This document shows positions 12,819 to 24,882 of a stretch of DNA of 64,000 bases, piece by piece. The stretch lies in contig NW_026947637.1 of the NCBI RefSeq assembly GCF_034190915.1, forward strand, positions 310,001 through 374,000. The letters run 5' to 3'. The notes under the pieces are model-generated. The model was not told where the DNA came from. It made no database searches and was given only the letters and a program-made list of their open reading frames with translations. Both the position numbers and the translations under genes were made by a program. Source of the DNA: Cavia porcellus (taxonomy: Eukaryota > Chordata > Mammalia > Rodentia > Caviidae). Each line of letters starts with the position of its first letter. The stretch's first letter is position 1.

Positions 12819-13665
12819 TCACGGGGTGGTGCGCATTGTATGGGTGTGTGTTACCTTACATTCACTAGTAGGAGTGAGAAAAACATCACGGGGTGGTGTG
12901 CATTGTATGGTTGTGTGTTACATTACATTCACTAGTATGAGTGAGAAAAACATCCCGGGGGGTGTGAATCAGAGGGTCTGAATTAGGATAGGCAGTGAGT
13001 GGCAATGTAGGATGGAGAAAAGCACCGCGATGTCGTCAGCATGGGGAGGTCAGGGAACAAGCAGTGGCAATGTAGGATAGGTTTCTGAAAAACATCGCGG
13101 GGTGGTGCTCATTGTATGGGTGTGTGTTACATTATATTCACTAGTAGGAGTGAGAAAAACATCACGGGGTGGAGCGCATTTTATGGGTGTGTGTTACATG
13201 ACATTCACTAGTAGGAGTGAGAAAAACATCACGGGGTGGTGTGAATCGGAGGGTCTGAATTAGGATAGGCAGTGAGTGGCAATGTAGGATGGAGAAAAGC
13301 ACCACGTGGTGGTCAGCATGGGGAGGTCAGGGAACATGCAGTGGCAATGTAGGATAGGTTTCTGAAAAACATCGCGGGGTGGTGCGCATTGTATGGGTGT
13401 GTGTTACCTTACATTCACTAGTAGGAGTGAGAAAATCATAACGGGGTAGTGCGCATTGTATGGGTGTGTGTTACATTACATTCACTAGTAGGAGTGAGAA
13501 AAACATCGCGGGGTGGTGCGCATTGTATGGGTGTGTGTTACATTACATTCACTAGTAGGAGTGAGAAAAACATAACGGGGTGGTGCGCATTGTATGGGTG
13601 TGTGTTACATTACATTAAGTAGTAGGAGTGAGAAAAACATCACGAGGTGGTGTGAATCGGAGGGT
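12819..13665 (+). repeat. Partial third copy of the 4,282-bp unit
   Basis: From about 12960 the sequence again follows the start of the 4,282-bp unit at an offset of 4,281. It has gcaccgcgatgtcg at 13022, the acattatattcac A module near 13130, gaaaatcataacgggg near 13430, and attaagtagtagg near 13612. The match ends inside a B module where the marker cassette begins. The first two A modules (about 12819-12960) differ from those in copies 1 and 2, which suggests replacement at the junction. Confidence 0.75.
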
Positions 13666-14069
13666 CTCAATTAGGATCGGCAGTGAGTGGCAATGTTGGA
13701 TAGAGAAAAGCACCGCGGGGTGGTCAGCATGGGGAGGTCAGGGAACATGCAGTGGCCATGTAGGATAGGTTTCTGAAAAACATCGCGGGGTGGTGCGCAT
13801 TGTATGGGTGTGTGTTACATTACATTCACTAGTAGGATTGAGAAAAACATCACGGGGTGGAGTGAATCGGAGGGTCTGAATTAGGATAGGCAGTGAGTGG
13901 CAATGTAGGATGGAGAAAGGCACAACGGGGTGGTCAGCATTGGGAGGTCAGGGAACACGCAGTGGCAATGTAGGATAGGTTTCTGAAAAACATTGCGGGG
14001 TGGTGCACATTGTATGGGTGTGTGTTACATAACATTCACTAGTAGGAGTGAGAAAAACATCACGGGGTG
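13650..14069 (+). repeat. Marker cassette, copy 1 (420 bp)
   Basis: The cassette is six modules, B-C-A-B-C-A. The first B has gtctcaattaggatcgg and ttggatagag. The first C has gtggccatg. The A has aggattgag. The second B starts gagtgaatcgg and ends aaggcacaacg. The second C has gcattgggagg and aacacgcag. The last A has gtgcacattg and acataacattcac. This set of linked variants is easy to follow across the window. This copy has cattgcgggg in the second C. Confidence 0.9.
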
Positions 14070-14968
14070 GTGTGAATCGAAGGGTCTGAATTAGGATAGG
14101 CAGTGAGTGGCAATGTGGGATGGAGAAAAGCACCGCGTGGTGGTCATCATGGGGAGGTCAGGGAATATGCAGTGGCAATGTAGGATAGGTTACTGAAAAA
14201 ACATCGCGGGGTGGTGCGCATTCTATGGGTGTGTGTTACATTACATTCACTAGTAGGAGTCAGAAAAACATCACGGGGTGGTGCGCATTGTATGGGTGTG
14301 TGTTACATTACATTCACTAGTAGGAGTGAGAAAAACATCACGGGGTGGTGTGAATCGGAGGGTCTGAATTAGGATAGGCAGTGAGTGGCAATGTAGGATG
14401 GAGAAAAGCACCGCGATGTCGTCAGCATGGGGAGGTCACGGAACAAGCAGTGGCAATGTAGGATAGGTTTCTGAAAAACATCGCGGGGTGGTGCGCATTG
14501 TATGGGTGTGTGTTACATTATATTCACTAGTAGGAGTGAGAAAAACATCATGGGGTGGAGCGCATTTTATGGGTGTGTGTTACATGACAGTCACTAGTAG
14601 GAGTGAGAAATACATCACAGGGTGGTATGAATCGGAGGGTCTGAATTAGGATAGGCAGTGAGTGGCAATGTAGGATGGAGAAAAGCACCGCGGTGTGGTA
14701 AGCATGGGGAGGTCACGGAACATGCAGTGGCAATGTAGGATAGGTTTCTGAAAAACATCGCGGGGTGGTGCGCATTGTATGCGTGTGTGTTACATTACAT
14801 TCTCTAGTAGGAGTGAGAAAAACATCGCGGGGTGGTGCGCATTGTATGGGTGTGTGTTACATTACATTCACTAGTAGGAGTGAGAAAAACATAACGGGGT
14901 GGTGCGCATTGTATGGGTGTGTGTTACATTACATTCAGTAGTAGGAGTGAGAAAAACATCACGAGGTG

Positions 14969-15388
14969 GTGTGAATCGGAGGGTCTCAATTAGGATCGGC
15001 AGTGAGTGGCAATGTTGGATAGAGAAAAGCACCGCGGGGTGGTCAGCATGGGGAGGTCAGGGAACATGCAGTGGCCATGTAAGATAGGTTTCTGAAAAAC
15101 ATCGCGGGGTAGTGCGCATTGTATGGGTGTGTGTTACATCACATTCACTACTAGGATTGAGAAAAACATCACGGGGTGGAGTGAATCAGAGGGTCTGAAT
15201 TAGGATAGGCAGTGAGTGGCAATGTAGGATGGAGAAAGGCACAATGGGGTGGTCAACATTGGGAGGTCAGGGAACACGCAGTGGCAATGTAGGATAGGTT
15301 TCTGAAAAACATTGCGGGGTGGTGCACATTGTATGGGTGTGTGTTACATAACATTCACTAGTAGGAGTGAGAAAAATATCACGGGGTG
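14969..15388 (+). repeat. Marker cassette, copy 2
   Basis: Same six-module cassette. Private variants are ccatgtaagat in the first C, acatcacattcactactagg in the middle A, cacaatgggg at the end of the second B, gtcaacattggg in the second C, and aaatatcac in the last A. It lies 1,319 bp from copy 1, in the same tandem doublet. Confidence 0.9.
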
Positions 15389-16000
15389 GTGTGAATCGGA
15401 GGGTCTGAATTAGGATAGGCAGTGAGTGGCAATGTAGGATGGAGAAAAGCACCGCGTGGTGGTCATCATGGGGAGGTCAGGGAACATGCAGTGGCAATGT
15501 AGGATAGGTTACTGAAAAAACATCGCGGGGTGGTGCGCATTGTATGGGTGTGTGTTACATTACATTCACTAGTAGGAGTGAGAAAAACATCACGGGGTGG
15601 TGCGCATTGTATGGGTGTGTGTTACATTACATTCACTAGTAGGAGTGAGAAAAACATCACGGGGTGGTGTGAATCGGAGGGTCTGAATTAGGATAGGCAG
15701 TGAGTGGCAATGTAGGATGGAGAAAAGCACCGCAATGTCGTCAGCATGGGGATGTCAGGGAACAAGCAGTGGCAATGTAGGATAGGTTTCTGAAAAACAT
15801 CGCGGGGTGGTGCTCATTGTATGGGTGTGTGTTACATTATATTCACTAGTAGGAGTGAGAAAAACATCACGGGGTGGAGCGCATTTTATGGGTGTGTGTT
15901 ACATGACATTCACTAGTAGGAGTGAGAAAAACATCACGGGGTGGTGTGAATCGGAGGGTCTGAATTAGGATAGGCAGTGAGTGGCAATGTAGGATGGAGA

Positions 16001-16809
16001 AAAGCACCCCGTGGTGGTCATCATGGGGAGGTCAGGGAACATGCCGTGGCAATGTGGGATAGGTTTCTGAAAAACATCGCGGGGTGGTGCGCATTGTATG
16101 GGTGTGTGTTACCTTACATTCACTAGTAGGAGTGAGAAAAACATAACGGGGTAGTGCGCATTGTATGGGTGTGTGTTACATTACATTCACTAGTAGGAGT
16201 GAGAAAAACATCGCGGGGTGGTGCGCATTGTATGGGTGTGTGTTACATTACGTTCACTAGTAGGAGTGAGAAAAACATCACGGGGTGGTGTGAATCGGAG
16301 GGTCTGAATTAGGATAGGCAGTGAGGGGCAATGTAGGATGGAGAAAAGCACCGCGTGGTGGTCATCATGGGGAGGTCAGGGAACATGCAGTGGCAATGTA
16401 GGATAGGTTACTGAAAAAACATCGCGGGGTGGTGCGCATTGTATGGGTGTGTGTTACATTACATTCACTAGTAGGAGTGAGAAAAACATCACGGGGTGGT
16501 GCGCATTGTATGGGTGTGTGTTACATTACATTCACTAGTAGGAGTGAGAAAAACATCACGGGGTGGTGTGAATCGGAGGGTCTGAATTAGGATAGGCAGT
16601 GAGGGGCAATGTAGGATGGAGAAAAGCACCGCCGGGTGGTCTGCATCGGGAGGTCAGGGAACATGCAATAGCAATGTAGGATAGGTTTCTGAAAAACATC
16701 ACGGGGTGGTGCGCATTGTATGGGTTTGTTTTACATTACATTCACTAGTAGGAGTGAGAAAAACATCACGGGGTGGTGCGAAATGTATGGGTGTGTGTTA
16801 CATTACATT
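16001..16809 (+). repeat. Satellite linker between duplicated blocks
   Basis: Ordinary A(n)-B-C units link the 1.32-kb doublet to the 4,299-bp unit. Local variants include gtgaggggcaatg in two B modules, ctgcatcgggagg with catgcaatagc in one C module near 16640, and gggtttgttttac in an A module near 16725. I see no gene, promoter or foreign insertion. Confidence 0.7.
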
Positions 16810-19800
16810 CACTAGTAGGAGTGAGAAATACATCACGGGGTGGTGTGAAGCGGAGGGTCTGAATTAGGATAGGCAGTGAGTGGCAATGTAGGATGGAGAA
16901 AAGCACCGCGGGGTAGTAAGCATGGGGAGGTCACGGAACATGCAGTGGCAATGTAGGATAGGTTTCTGAAAAACATCGCGGGGTGGTGCGCATTGTATGC
17001 GTGTGTGTTACATTACATTCTCTACTAGGAGTGAGAAAAACATCGCGGGGTGGTGCGCATTGTATGGGTGTGTGTTACATTATATTCACTAGTAGGAGTG
17101 AGAAAAACATAACGGGGTGGTGCGCATTGTATGGGTGTGTGTTACATTACATTCAGTAGTAGGAGTGAGAAAAACATCACTAGGTGGTGTGAATCGTAGG
17201 GTCTCAATTAGGATCGGCAGTGAGTGGCAATGCTGGATAGAGAAAAGCACCGCGGGGTGGTCAGCATGGGGAGGTCAGGGAACATGCAGTGGCCATGTAG
17301 GATAGGTTTCTGAAAAACATCGCGGGGTGGTGCGCATTGTATGGGTGTGTGTTACATTACATTCACTAGTAGGATTGAGAAAAACATCACGGGGTGGAGT
17401 GAATCGGAGGGTCTGAATTAGGATAGGCTGTGAGTGGCAATGTAGGATGGAGAAAGGCACAACGGGGTGGTCAGCATTGGGAGGTCAGGGAACACGCAGT
17501 GGCAATGTAGGATAGGTTTCTGAAAAACATCGCGGGGTGGTGCACATTGTATGGGTGTGTGTTACATAACATTCACTAGTAGGAGTGAGAAAAATATCAC
17601 GGGGTGGTGTGAATCGGAGTTTCTGAATTAGGATAGGCAGTGAGTGGCAATGTAGGATGGAGAAAAGCACCACGTGGTGGTCAGGATGGGGAGGTGAGGG
17701 AACATGCAGTGGCAATGTAGGATAGGATTCTGAAAAACATCACGGGGTGGTGCGCATTGTATGGGTGTGTGTTACATTACATTCACTAGTAGGAGTGAGA
17801 AAAACATCACGGGGTGGTGTGAATCGGAGGGTCTGAATTAGGATAGGCAGTGAGTGGCAATGTAGGATCGAGAAAAGCACCGCGGTGTGGTCAGCATGTG
17901 GAGGTCAGGGAACATGCAGTGGCAATGTAGGATAGGTTTCTGAAAAACATCGCGGGGTGGTGCACATTGTATGGGTGTGTGTTACATTATATTCACTAGT
18001 AGGAGTGAGAAAAACCTCACGGGGTGGTGCGGATTGTATGGTTGTGTGTTACATTACATTCACTAGTAGGAGTGAGAAAAACATCACGTGGTGGGGCGCA
18101 TTGTATGGGTGTGTGTTACATTACATTCACTAGTAGGAGTGAGAAAAACATCACGGGGTGGTGTGAATCAGTGGTTCTGAATTAGGATAGGCAGTGCGTG
18201 GCAATGTAGGATGGAGAAAAGCACCGCGGGGTGGTCAGTATGGGGAGGTCAGGGAACATGCAGTGGCAATGTAGGATAGCCTTTTGAAAAACATCGCGGG
18301 GTGGTGCCCATTGTATGGGTGTGTGTTACATTACATTCAATAGTAGGAGTGAGAAAAACATCACTGGGTGGTGTGAATCGGGGGGTCTGAATTAGGATAG
18401 GCAGTGAGTGGCAATGTAGGAGGGAGAAAAGCACCGCGGGGTGGTCAGCATGGGGTGGTCAGGGAACATGCAGTGGCAATGTAGGATAGGATTCTGAAAA
18501 ACATCACGGGGTGGTGCGCATTGTATGGGTGTGTGTTACATTACATTCACTAGTAGGAGTGAGAAAAAACATCACGGGGTGGTGTGAATCGGAGTTTCTG
18601 AATTAGGATAGGCAGTGAGTGGCAATGTAGGATGGAGAAAAGCACCACGTGGTGGTCAGCATGGGGAGGTCAGGGAACATGCAGTGGCACTGTAGGATAG
18701 GTTTCTGAAAAACATCGCGGGGTGGTGCGCATTGTATGGGTGTGTGTTACCTTACATTCAATAGTAGGAGTTAGAAAAACATCACGGTGTGGTGCGCATT
18801 GTATGGGTGTGTGTTACATTACATTCACTAGTAGGAGTGAGAAAAATATCCCGGGTTGGTGCGCCTTCTATGGGTGTGTGTTACATTACATTCACTAGTA
18901 GGAGTGAGAAAAACATCATGGAGTGGTGTGAATCGGAGGGTCTGAATTAGGATAGGCAGTGAGTGGCAATGTAGGATGGAGAAAAGCACCGCGGGGTGGT
19001 CAGCATGGGGAGTTCAGGGAACATGCAGTGGCAAAGTAGGATAGGTTTCTGATAAACATCGTGGGGTGGTGCGCATTGTATAGGTGTGTGTTACATTACA
19101 TTCACTAGTAGGAGTGAGAAAAACATCACGGGGTGGTTCGCATTGTATGGGTGTGTGTTACACTACATTCATTAGTAGGAGTGAGAAAAACATCACGGGG
19201 TGGTGTGAATCGGAGCATCTGAATTAGGATACGCAGCGAGTGGCAATGTAGGATGGAGAAAAGCACCACGGTGTGGTCAGCATGTGGAGGTCAGGGAACA
19301 TGCAGTGGCAATATAGGATAGGTTTCTGAAAAACATCGCGGGGTGGTGCACATTGTATGGGTGTGTGTTACATTACATTCGCTAGTAGGAGTGAGAAAAA
19401 CATCACGGGGTGGTGTGAATCGGAGGGTCTGAATTAGGATAGGCAGTGAGTGGCAATGTAGGATGGAGAAAAGCACCGCAGGGTGGTCAGCATGGGGAGG
19501 TCAGGGAACATGCAGTGGCAATGTAGGATAGGTTTCTGAAAAACATCGCTGGGTGGTGCGCATTGTATGGCTGTGTGTTACATTACATTCACTAGTAGGA
19601 GTGAGAAAAACATCATGGGGTGGTGTGCATTGTATGGGTGTGTGTTACATTACATTCACTAGTAGGAATGAGAAAAACATCGCGGGGTGGTGTGAATCGG
19701 AGGGTCTGAATTAGGATAGGCAGTGAGTGGCAATGTAGGATGGAGAAAAGCACTGCGGTGTGGTCACCATGGGGAGGTCAGGGAACATGCAGTGGCAATG

Positions 19801-21108
19801 TAAGACAGGTTTCTGAAAAACATCGCGGGGTGGTGTACATTGTATGGGTGTGTGTTACATTACATTCACTAGTAGGAGTGAGAAAAACATCACGTGGTTG
19901 TGCACATTGTATGGGTGTGTGTTACATTACATTCACTAGTAGGAGTGAGAAAAACATCACGGGGTGGTGGGAATCGGAGTTTCTGAATTAGGATAGGCAG
20001 TGAGTGGCAATGTAGGATGGATAAAAGCACCACGTGGTGGTCAGCATGGGGAGGTCAGGGAACATGCAGTGGCAATGTAGGATAGGTTTCTGAAAAACAT
20101 CGCGGGGTGGTGCGCATTGTATGGGTGTGTGTTACCTTACATTCACTAGTAGGATTGAGAAAAACATCACGGGGTGGTGCGCATTGTATGGGTGTGTGTT
20201 ACATTACATTCACTAGTAGGAGTGAGAAAAACATCACGGGGTGGTGTGCATTGTATGGGTGTGTGTTACATTACATTCACTAGTAGGAGTGAGAAAAACA
20301 TCACGGGGTGGTGCGCATTGTATGGGTGTGTGTTACATTACATTCACTAGTAGGAGTGAGAAAAACATCACGGGGTGGTGTGAATCAGAGGGTCTGAATT
20401 AGGATAGGCAGTGAGTGGCAATTTAGGATGGAGAAAAGCACCGCGGGGTGGTCAGCATGGGGAGGTCAGGGAACATGCAGTGGCAGTGTAGGATAGGTTT
20501 ATGAAAAACATCGAGGGGTGGTGCGCATTGTATGGGTGTGTGTTACATTACATTCACTAGTAGGAGTGAGAAAAACATCCCGGGGTGGTGTGAATCGGAG
20601 GGTCTGAATCAGAATAGGCAGTGACAGGCAATGTTGGATGGAGAAAAGCACCGCGGGGTGGTCAGCATGGGGAGGTCAGGGAACATACAGTGGCAATGTA
20701 GGATAGGTTTCTGAAAAACATCGCGGGGTGGTGCGCATTGTATGGGTGTGTGTTACATTACATTCACTAGTAGGAGTGAGAAAAACATCACGGGGTTGTG
20801 CGGATTGTATGCGTGTGTGTTACATTACATTCACTAGTAGGAGTGAGAAAAACATCACGGGGTGGTGCGCATTGTATCGGTGTGTTTTACATTACATTCA
20901 CTAGTAGGAGTGAGAAAAACATCATGGGGTGGTGTGAATCGGAGGGTCTGAAATAGGATAGGCAGTGAGTGCCAATGTAGGATGGAGGAAAGCACCGCGG
21001 TGTGGTCAGCATGGGGAGGTCAGGGAACATGCAGTGGCAAGGTAGGATAGGTTTCTGAAAAACATCGCGGGGTAGTTCGCATTTTATGGGTGTGTGTTAC
21101 ATTACATT
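16810..21108 (+). repeat. 4,299-bp tandem duplication, copy 1
   Basis: A constant +4,299 offset links this block to the one on its right. Shared features are tagtaagcatgg with aggtcacgg (16916 and 21215), the acattctcta A module, the acataacgggg A module, the cactaggtgg and gaatcgtagg variants, and the marker cassette at 17187 and 21486. Within the block, 18.1-19.5 kb resembles material near 2 kb and 5.8 kb (gcgccttctatggg, catcatggagtgg), so the block carries old left-hand segments. Confidence 0.82.
17187..17606 (+). repeat. Marker cassette, copy 3
   Basis: Same cassette, with gaatcgtagg and aatgctgg in the first B, ggctgtgag in the second B, and aaatatcac in the last A. The preceding A ends cactaggtg, shared only with copy 4. 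Confidence 0.9.
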
Positions 21109-22650
21109 CACTAGTAGGAGTGAGAAATACATCACGGGGTGGTGTGAATCGGAGGGTCTGAATTAGGATAGGCAGTGAGTGGCAATGTAGGATGGAGAAA
21201 AGCACCGCGGGGTAGTAAGCATGGGGAGGTCACGGAACATGCAGTGGCAATGTAGGATAGGTTTCTGAAAAACATCGCGGGGTGGTGCGCATTGTATGCG
21301 TGTGTGTTACATTACATTCTCTAGTAGGAGTGAGAAAAACATCGCGGGGTGGTGCGCATTGTATGGGTGTGTGTTACATTATATTCACTAGTAGGAGTGA
21401 GAAAAACATAACGGGGTGGTGCGCATTGTATGGGTGTGTGTTACATTACATTCAGTAGTAGGAGTGAGAAAAACATCACTAGGTGGTGTGAATCGTAGGG
21501 TCTCAATTAGGATCGGCAGTGAGTGGCAATGTTGGATAGAGAAAAGCACCGCGGGGTGGTCAGCATGGGGAGGTCAGGGAACATGCAGTGGCCATGTAGG
21601 ATAGGTTTCTGAAAAACATCGCGGGGTGGTGCGCATTGTATGGGTGTGTGTTACATTACATTCACTAGTAGGATTGAGAAAAACATCACGGGGTGGAGTG
21701 AATCGGAGGGTCTGAATTAGGATAGGCAGTGAGTGGCAATGTAGGATGGAGAAAGGCACAACGGGGTGGTCAGCATTGGGAGGTCAGGGAACACGCAGAG
21801 GCAATGTAGGATAGGTTTCTGAAAAACATCGCGGGGTGGTGCACATTGTATGGGTGTGTGTTACATAACATTCACTAGTAGGAGTGAGAAAAATATCACG
21901 GGGTGGTGTGAATCGGAGTTTCTGAATTAGGATAGGCAGTGAGTGGCAATGTAGGATGGAGAAAAGCACCACGTGGTGGTCAGGATGGGGAGGTGAGGGA
22001 ACATGCAGTGGCAATGTAGGATAGGATTCTGAAAAACATCACGGGGTGGTGCGCATTGTATGGGTGTGTGTTACATTACATTCACTAGTAGGAGTGAGAA
22101 AAACATCACGGGGTTGTGTGAATCGGAGGGTCTGAATTAGGATAGGCAGTGAGTGGGAATGTAGGATGGAGAAAAGCACCGCGTGGTGGTCATCATGGGG
22201 AGGTCAGGGAACATGCAGTGGCTATGTAGGATAGGTTACTGAAAAAACATCGCGGGGTGGTGCGCATTGTATGGGTGTGTGTTACATTACATTCACTAGT
22301 AGGAGTGAGATAAACATCACGGGGTGGTGTGAATCGGAGGGTCTGAATTAGGATAGGCAGTGAGTGGCAATGTAGGATCGAGAAAAGCACCGCGGTGTGG
22401 TCAGCATGTGGAGGTCAGGGAACATGCAGTGGCAATGTAGGATAGGTTTCTGAAAAACATCGCGGGGTGGTGCACATTGTATGGCTGTGTGTTACATTAT
22501 ATTCACTAGTAGGAGTGAGAAAAACCTCACGGGGTGGTGCGGATTGTATGGTTGTGTGTTACATTACATTCACTAGTAGGAGTGAGAAAAACATCACGTG
22601 GTGGGGCGCATTGTATGGGTGTGTGTTACATTACATTCACTAGTAGGAGT
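21109..22650 (+). repeat. 4,299-bp tandem duplication, partial copy 2
   Basis: This block matches 16810 onward at +4,299 until about 22100. There an extra A-B-C unit (about 211 bp, with gtgggaatg and gtggctatg variants) is present, and the match then continues at +4,510 to about 22650. The shared aggatcgag B variant (17865 and 22375) confirms the change of offset. The copy is cut off by the start of the 10,186-bp duplication. Confidence 0.8.
21486..21905 (+). repeat. Marker cassette, copy 4
   Basis: Same cassette, sister of copy 3 at +4,299 (shares gaatcgtagg and aaatatcac). Its private change is cgcagaggcaatg in the second C. Confidence 0.9.
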
Positions 22651-24742
22651 GAGAAAACATCACAGGGTGGTGGGAATCGGAGTTTCTGAATTAGGATAGG
22701 CAGTGAGTGGCAATGTAGGATGGATAAAAGCACCACGTGGTGGTCAGCATGGGGAGGTCAGGGAACATGCAGTGGCAATGTAGGATAGGTTTCTGAAAAA
22801 CATCGCGGGGTGGTGCGCATTGTATGGGTGTGTGTTACCTTACATTCACTAGTAGGAGTGAGAAAAACATCACGGGGTGGTGCGCATTGTATGGGTGTGT
22901 GTTACATTACATTCACTAGTAGGAGTGAGAAAAACATCACGGGGTGGTGTGCATTGTATGGGTGTGTGTTACATTACATTCACTAGTAGGAGTGAGAAAA
23001 ACATCACGGGGTGATGCGCATTGTATGGGTGTGTGTTACATTACATTCACTAGTAGGAGTGAGAAAAACATCACGGGGTGGTGTGAATCAGAGGGTCTGA
23101 ATTAGGATAGGCAGTGAGTGGCAATTTAGGATGGAGAAAAGCACCGCGGGGTGGTCAGCATGGGGAGGTCAGGGAACATGCAGTGGCAATGTAGGATAGG
23201 TTTATGAAAAACATCGCGGGGTGGTGCGCATTGTATGGGTGTGTGTTACATTACATTCACTAGTAGGAGTGAGAAAAACATCCCGGGGTGGTGTGAATCG
23301 GAGGGTCTGAATCAGAATAGGCAGTGACAGGCAATGTTGGATGGAGAAAAGCACCGCGGGGTGGTCAGCATGGGGAGGTCAGGGAACATACAGTGGCAAT
23401 GTAGGATAGGTTTCTGAAAAACATCGCGGAGTGGTGCGCATTGTATGGGTGTGTGTTACATTACATTCACTAGTAGGAGTGAGAAAAACATCACGGGGTT
23501 GTGCGGATTGTATGCGTGTGTGTTACATTACATTCACTAGTAGGAGTGAGAAAAACATCACGGGGTGGTGCGCATTGTATCGGTGTGTTTTACATTACAT
23601 TCACTAGTAGGAGTGAGAAAAACATCATGGGGTGGTGTGAATCGGAGGGTCTGAAATAGGATAGGCAGTGAGTGCCAATGTAGGATGGAGGAAAGCACCG
23701 CGGTGTGGTCAGCATGGGGAGGTCAGGGAACATGCAGTGGCAAGGTAGGATAGGTTTCTGAAAAACATCGCGGGGTAGTTCGCATTTTATGGGTGTGTGT
23801 TACCTTACATTCACTAGTAGGAGTGAGAAAAACATCACGGGGTGGTGTGAATCAGAGGGTCTGAATTAGGATAGGCAGTGAGTGGCAATGTAGGATGGAG
23901 AAAAGCACCGCGGGGTGGTCAGCATGGGGAGGTCAGGGAACATGCAGTGGCAATGTAGGATAGGTTTCTGAAAAACATCGCTGGGTGGTGCGCATTGTAT
24001 GGCTGTGTGTTACATTACATTCACTAGTAGGAGTGAGAAAAACATCACGGGGTGGTGTGCATTGTATGGGTGTGTGTTACATTACATTCACTAGTAGGAG
24101 TGAGAAAAACATCGCGGGGTGGTGTGAATCGGAGGGTCTAATTTAGGATAGGCAGTGAGTCGCAATGTAGGATGGAGAAAAGCACTGCGGTGTGGTCACC
24201 ATGGGGAGGTCAGGGAACATGCAGTGGCAATGTAGGACAGGTTTCTGAAAAACATCGTGGGGTGGTGTACATTGTATGGGTGTGTGTTACATTACATTCA
24301 CTAGTAGGAGTGAGAAAAACATCACGTGGTGGTGCACATTGTATGGGTGTGTGTTACATTACATTCACTAGTAGGAGTGAGAAAAACATCACGGGGTGGT
24401 GCGCATTGTATGGGTGTGTGTTACATTACATTCACTAGTAGGAGTGAGAAAAACATCACGGGGTGGTGGGAATCGGAGTTTCTGAATTAGGATAGGCAGT
24501 GAGTGGCAATGTAGGATGGATAAAAGCACCACGTGGTGGTCAGCATGGGGAGGTCAGGGAACATGCAGTGGCAATGTTGGATAGGTTTCTGAAAAACATC
24601 GCGGGGTGGTGCGCATTGTATGGGTGTGTGTTACCTTACATTCACTAGTAGGAGTGAGAAAAACATCACGGGGTGGTGCGCATTGTATGGGTGTGTGTTA
24701 CAATACATTCACTAGTAGGAGTGAGAAAAACATCACGGGGTG

Positions 24743-24809
24743 GTGCGCATTGTATGGGTGTGTGTTACATTATATTCACTAGTAGGAGTGAGAAAAACAT
24801 CACGGGGTG
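24743..24809 (+). repeat. Reference copy of module A (67 bp)
   Basis: This is a near-consensus example of the most abundant module. It has a GT-rich head (gtgcgcattgtatgggtgtg), a central ttacattacattcac with a doubled acatt, the SpeI-type palindrome actagt, then taggagtgag and the common tail gaaaaacatcacggggtg. This copy carries tatattcac where most have tacattcac. A is the only module that varies in copy number within a composite unit (one to four in a row). Length variants of 65 to 68 bp come mostly from the A-run in the tail or from gtgtgttacatt shortened to gtgtgttcatt. Confidence 0.95.
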
Positions 24810-24882
24810 GTGTGAATCAGAGGGTCTGAATTAGGATAGGCAGTGAGTGGCAATGTAGGATGGAGAAAAGCACCGCGGGGTG
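24810..24882 (+). repeat. Reference copy of module B (73 bp)
   Basis: Module B starts gtgtgaatc(a/g)gagggtctg, continues through ttaggataggcagtgag and ggcaatgtaggatgg, and ends with agaaaagcaccgcggggtg, a diverged version of the tail shared with A and C. Its second half matches the second half of C (agtggcaatgtaggat). B occurs once per composite unit and is always followed directly by C. Its 3' end is the most variable point in the array (caccgcgggg, caccacgtgg, caccgcggtg, caccgcgatg, cacaacgggg). Several of these variants are perfect palindromes. Confidence 0.95.

Larger units (their letters stand above)
13502..16000 (+). repeat. About 1.32-kb tandem doublet containing the marker cassette
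   Basis: The segment about 13502-14819 is repeated from about 14820 to about 16000 at an offset of 1,318-1,319 bp. Shared landmarks are the acataacgggg A module, the marker cassette, gcaccgcgtggtggtcatc with ggttactgaaaaaac, and gagcgcattttatggg. The second copy is less complete and diverges after about 16000. The two copies differ at several sites (attaagtag or attcagtag, gcgatgtcg or gcaatgtcg), so this doublet looks older than the large right-hand duplications. Confidence 0.75.

Noticed and set aside
24743..24809. GT microsatellite in module A (tgggtgtgtgtt)
   Set aside because: It has only three to four GT steps, constant in length across copies, and is part of the module rather than an independent microsatellite.
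24810..24882. Telomere-like motif ttaggatagg in module B
   Set aside because: It occurs once per B module inside a longer unit, not as a short tandem repeat, and is not TTAGGG.
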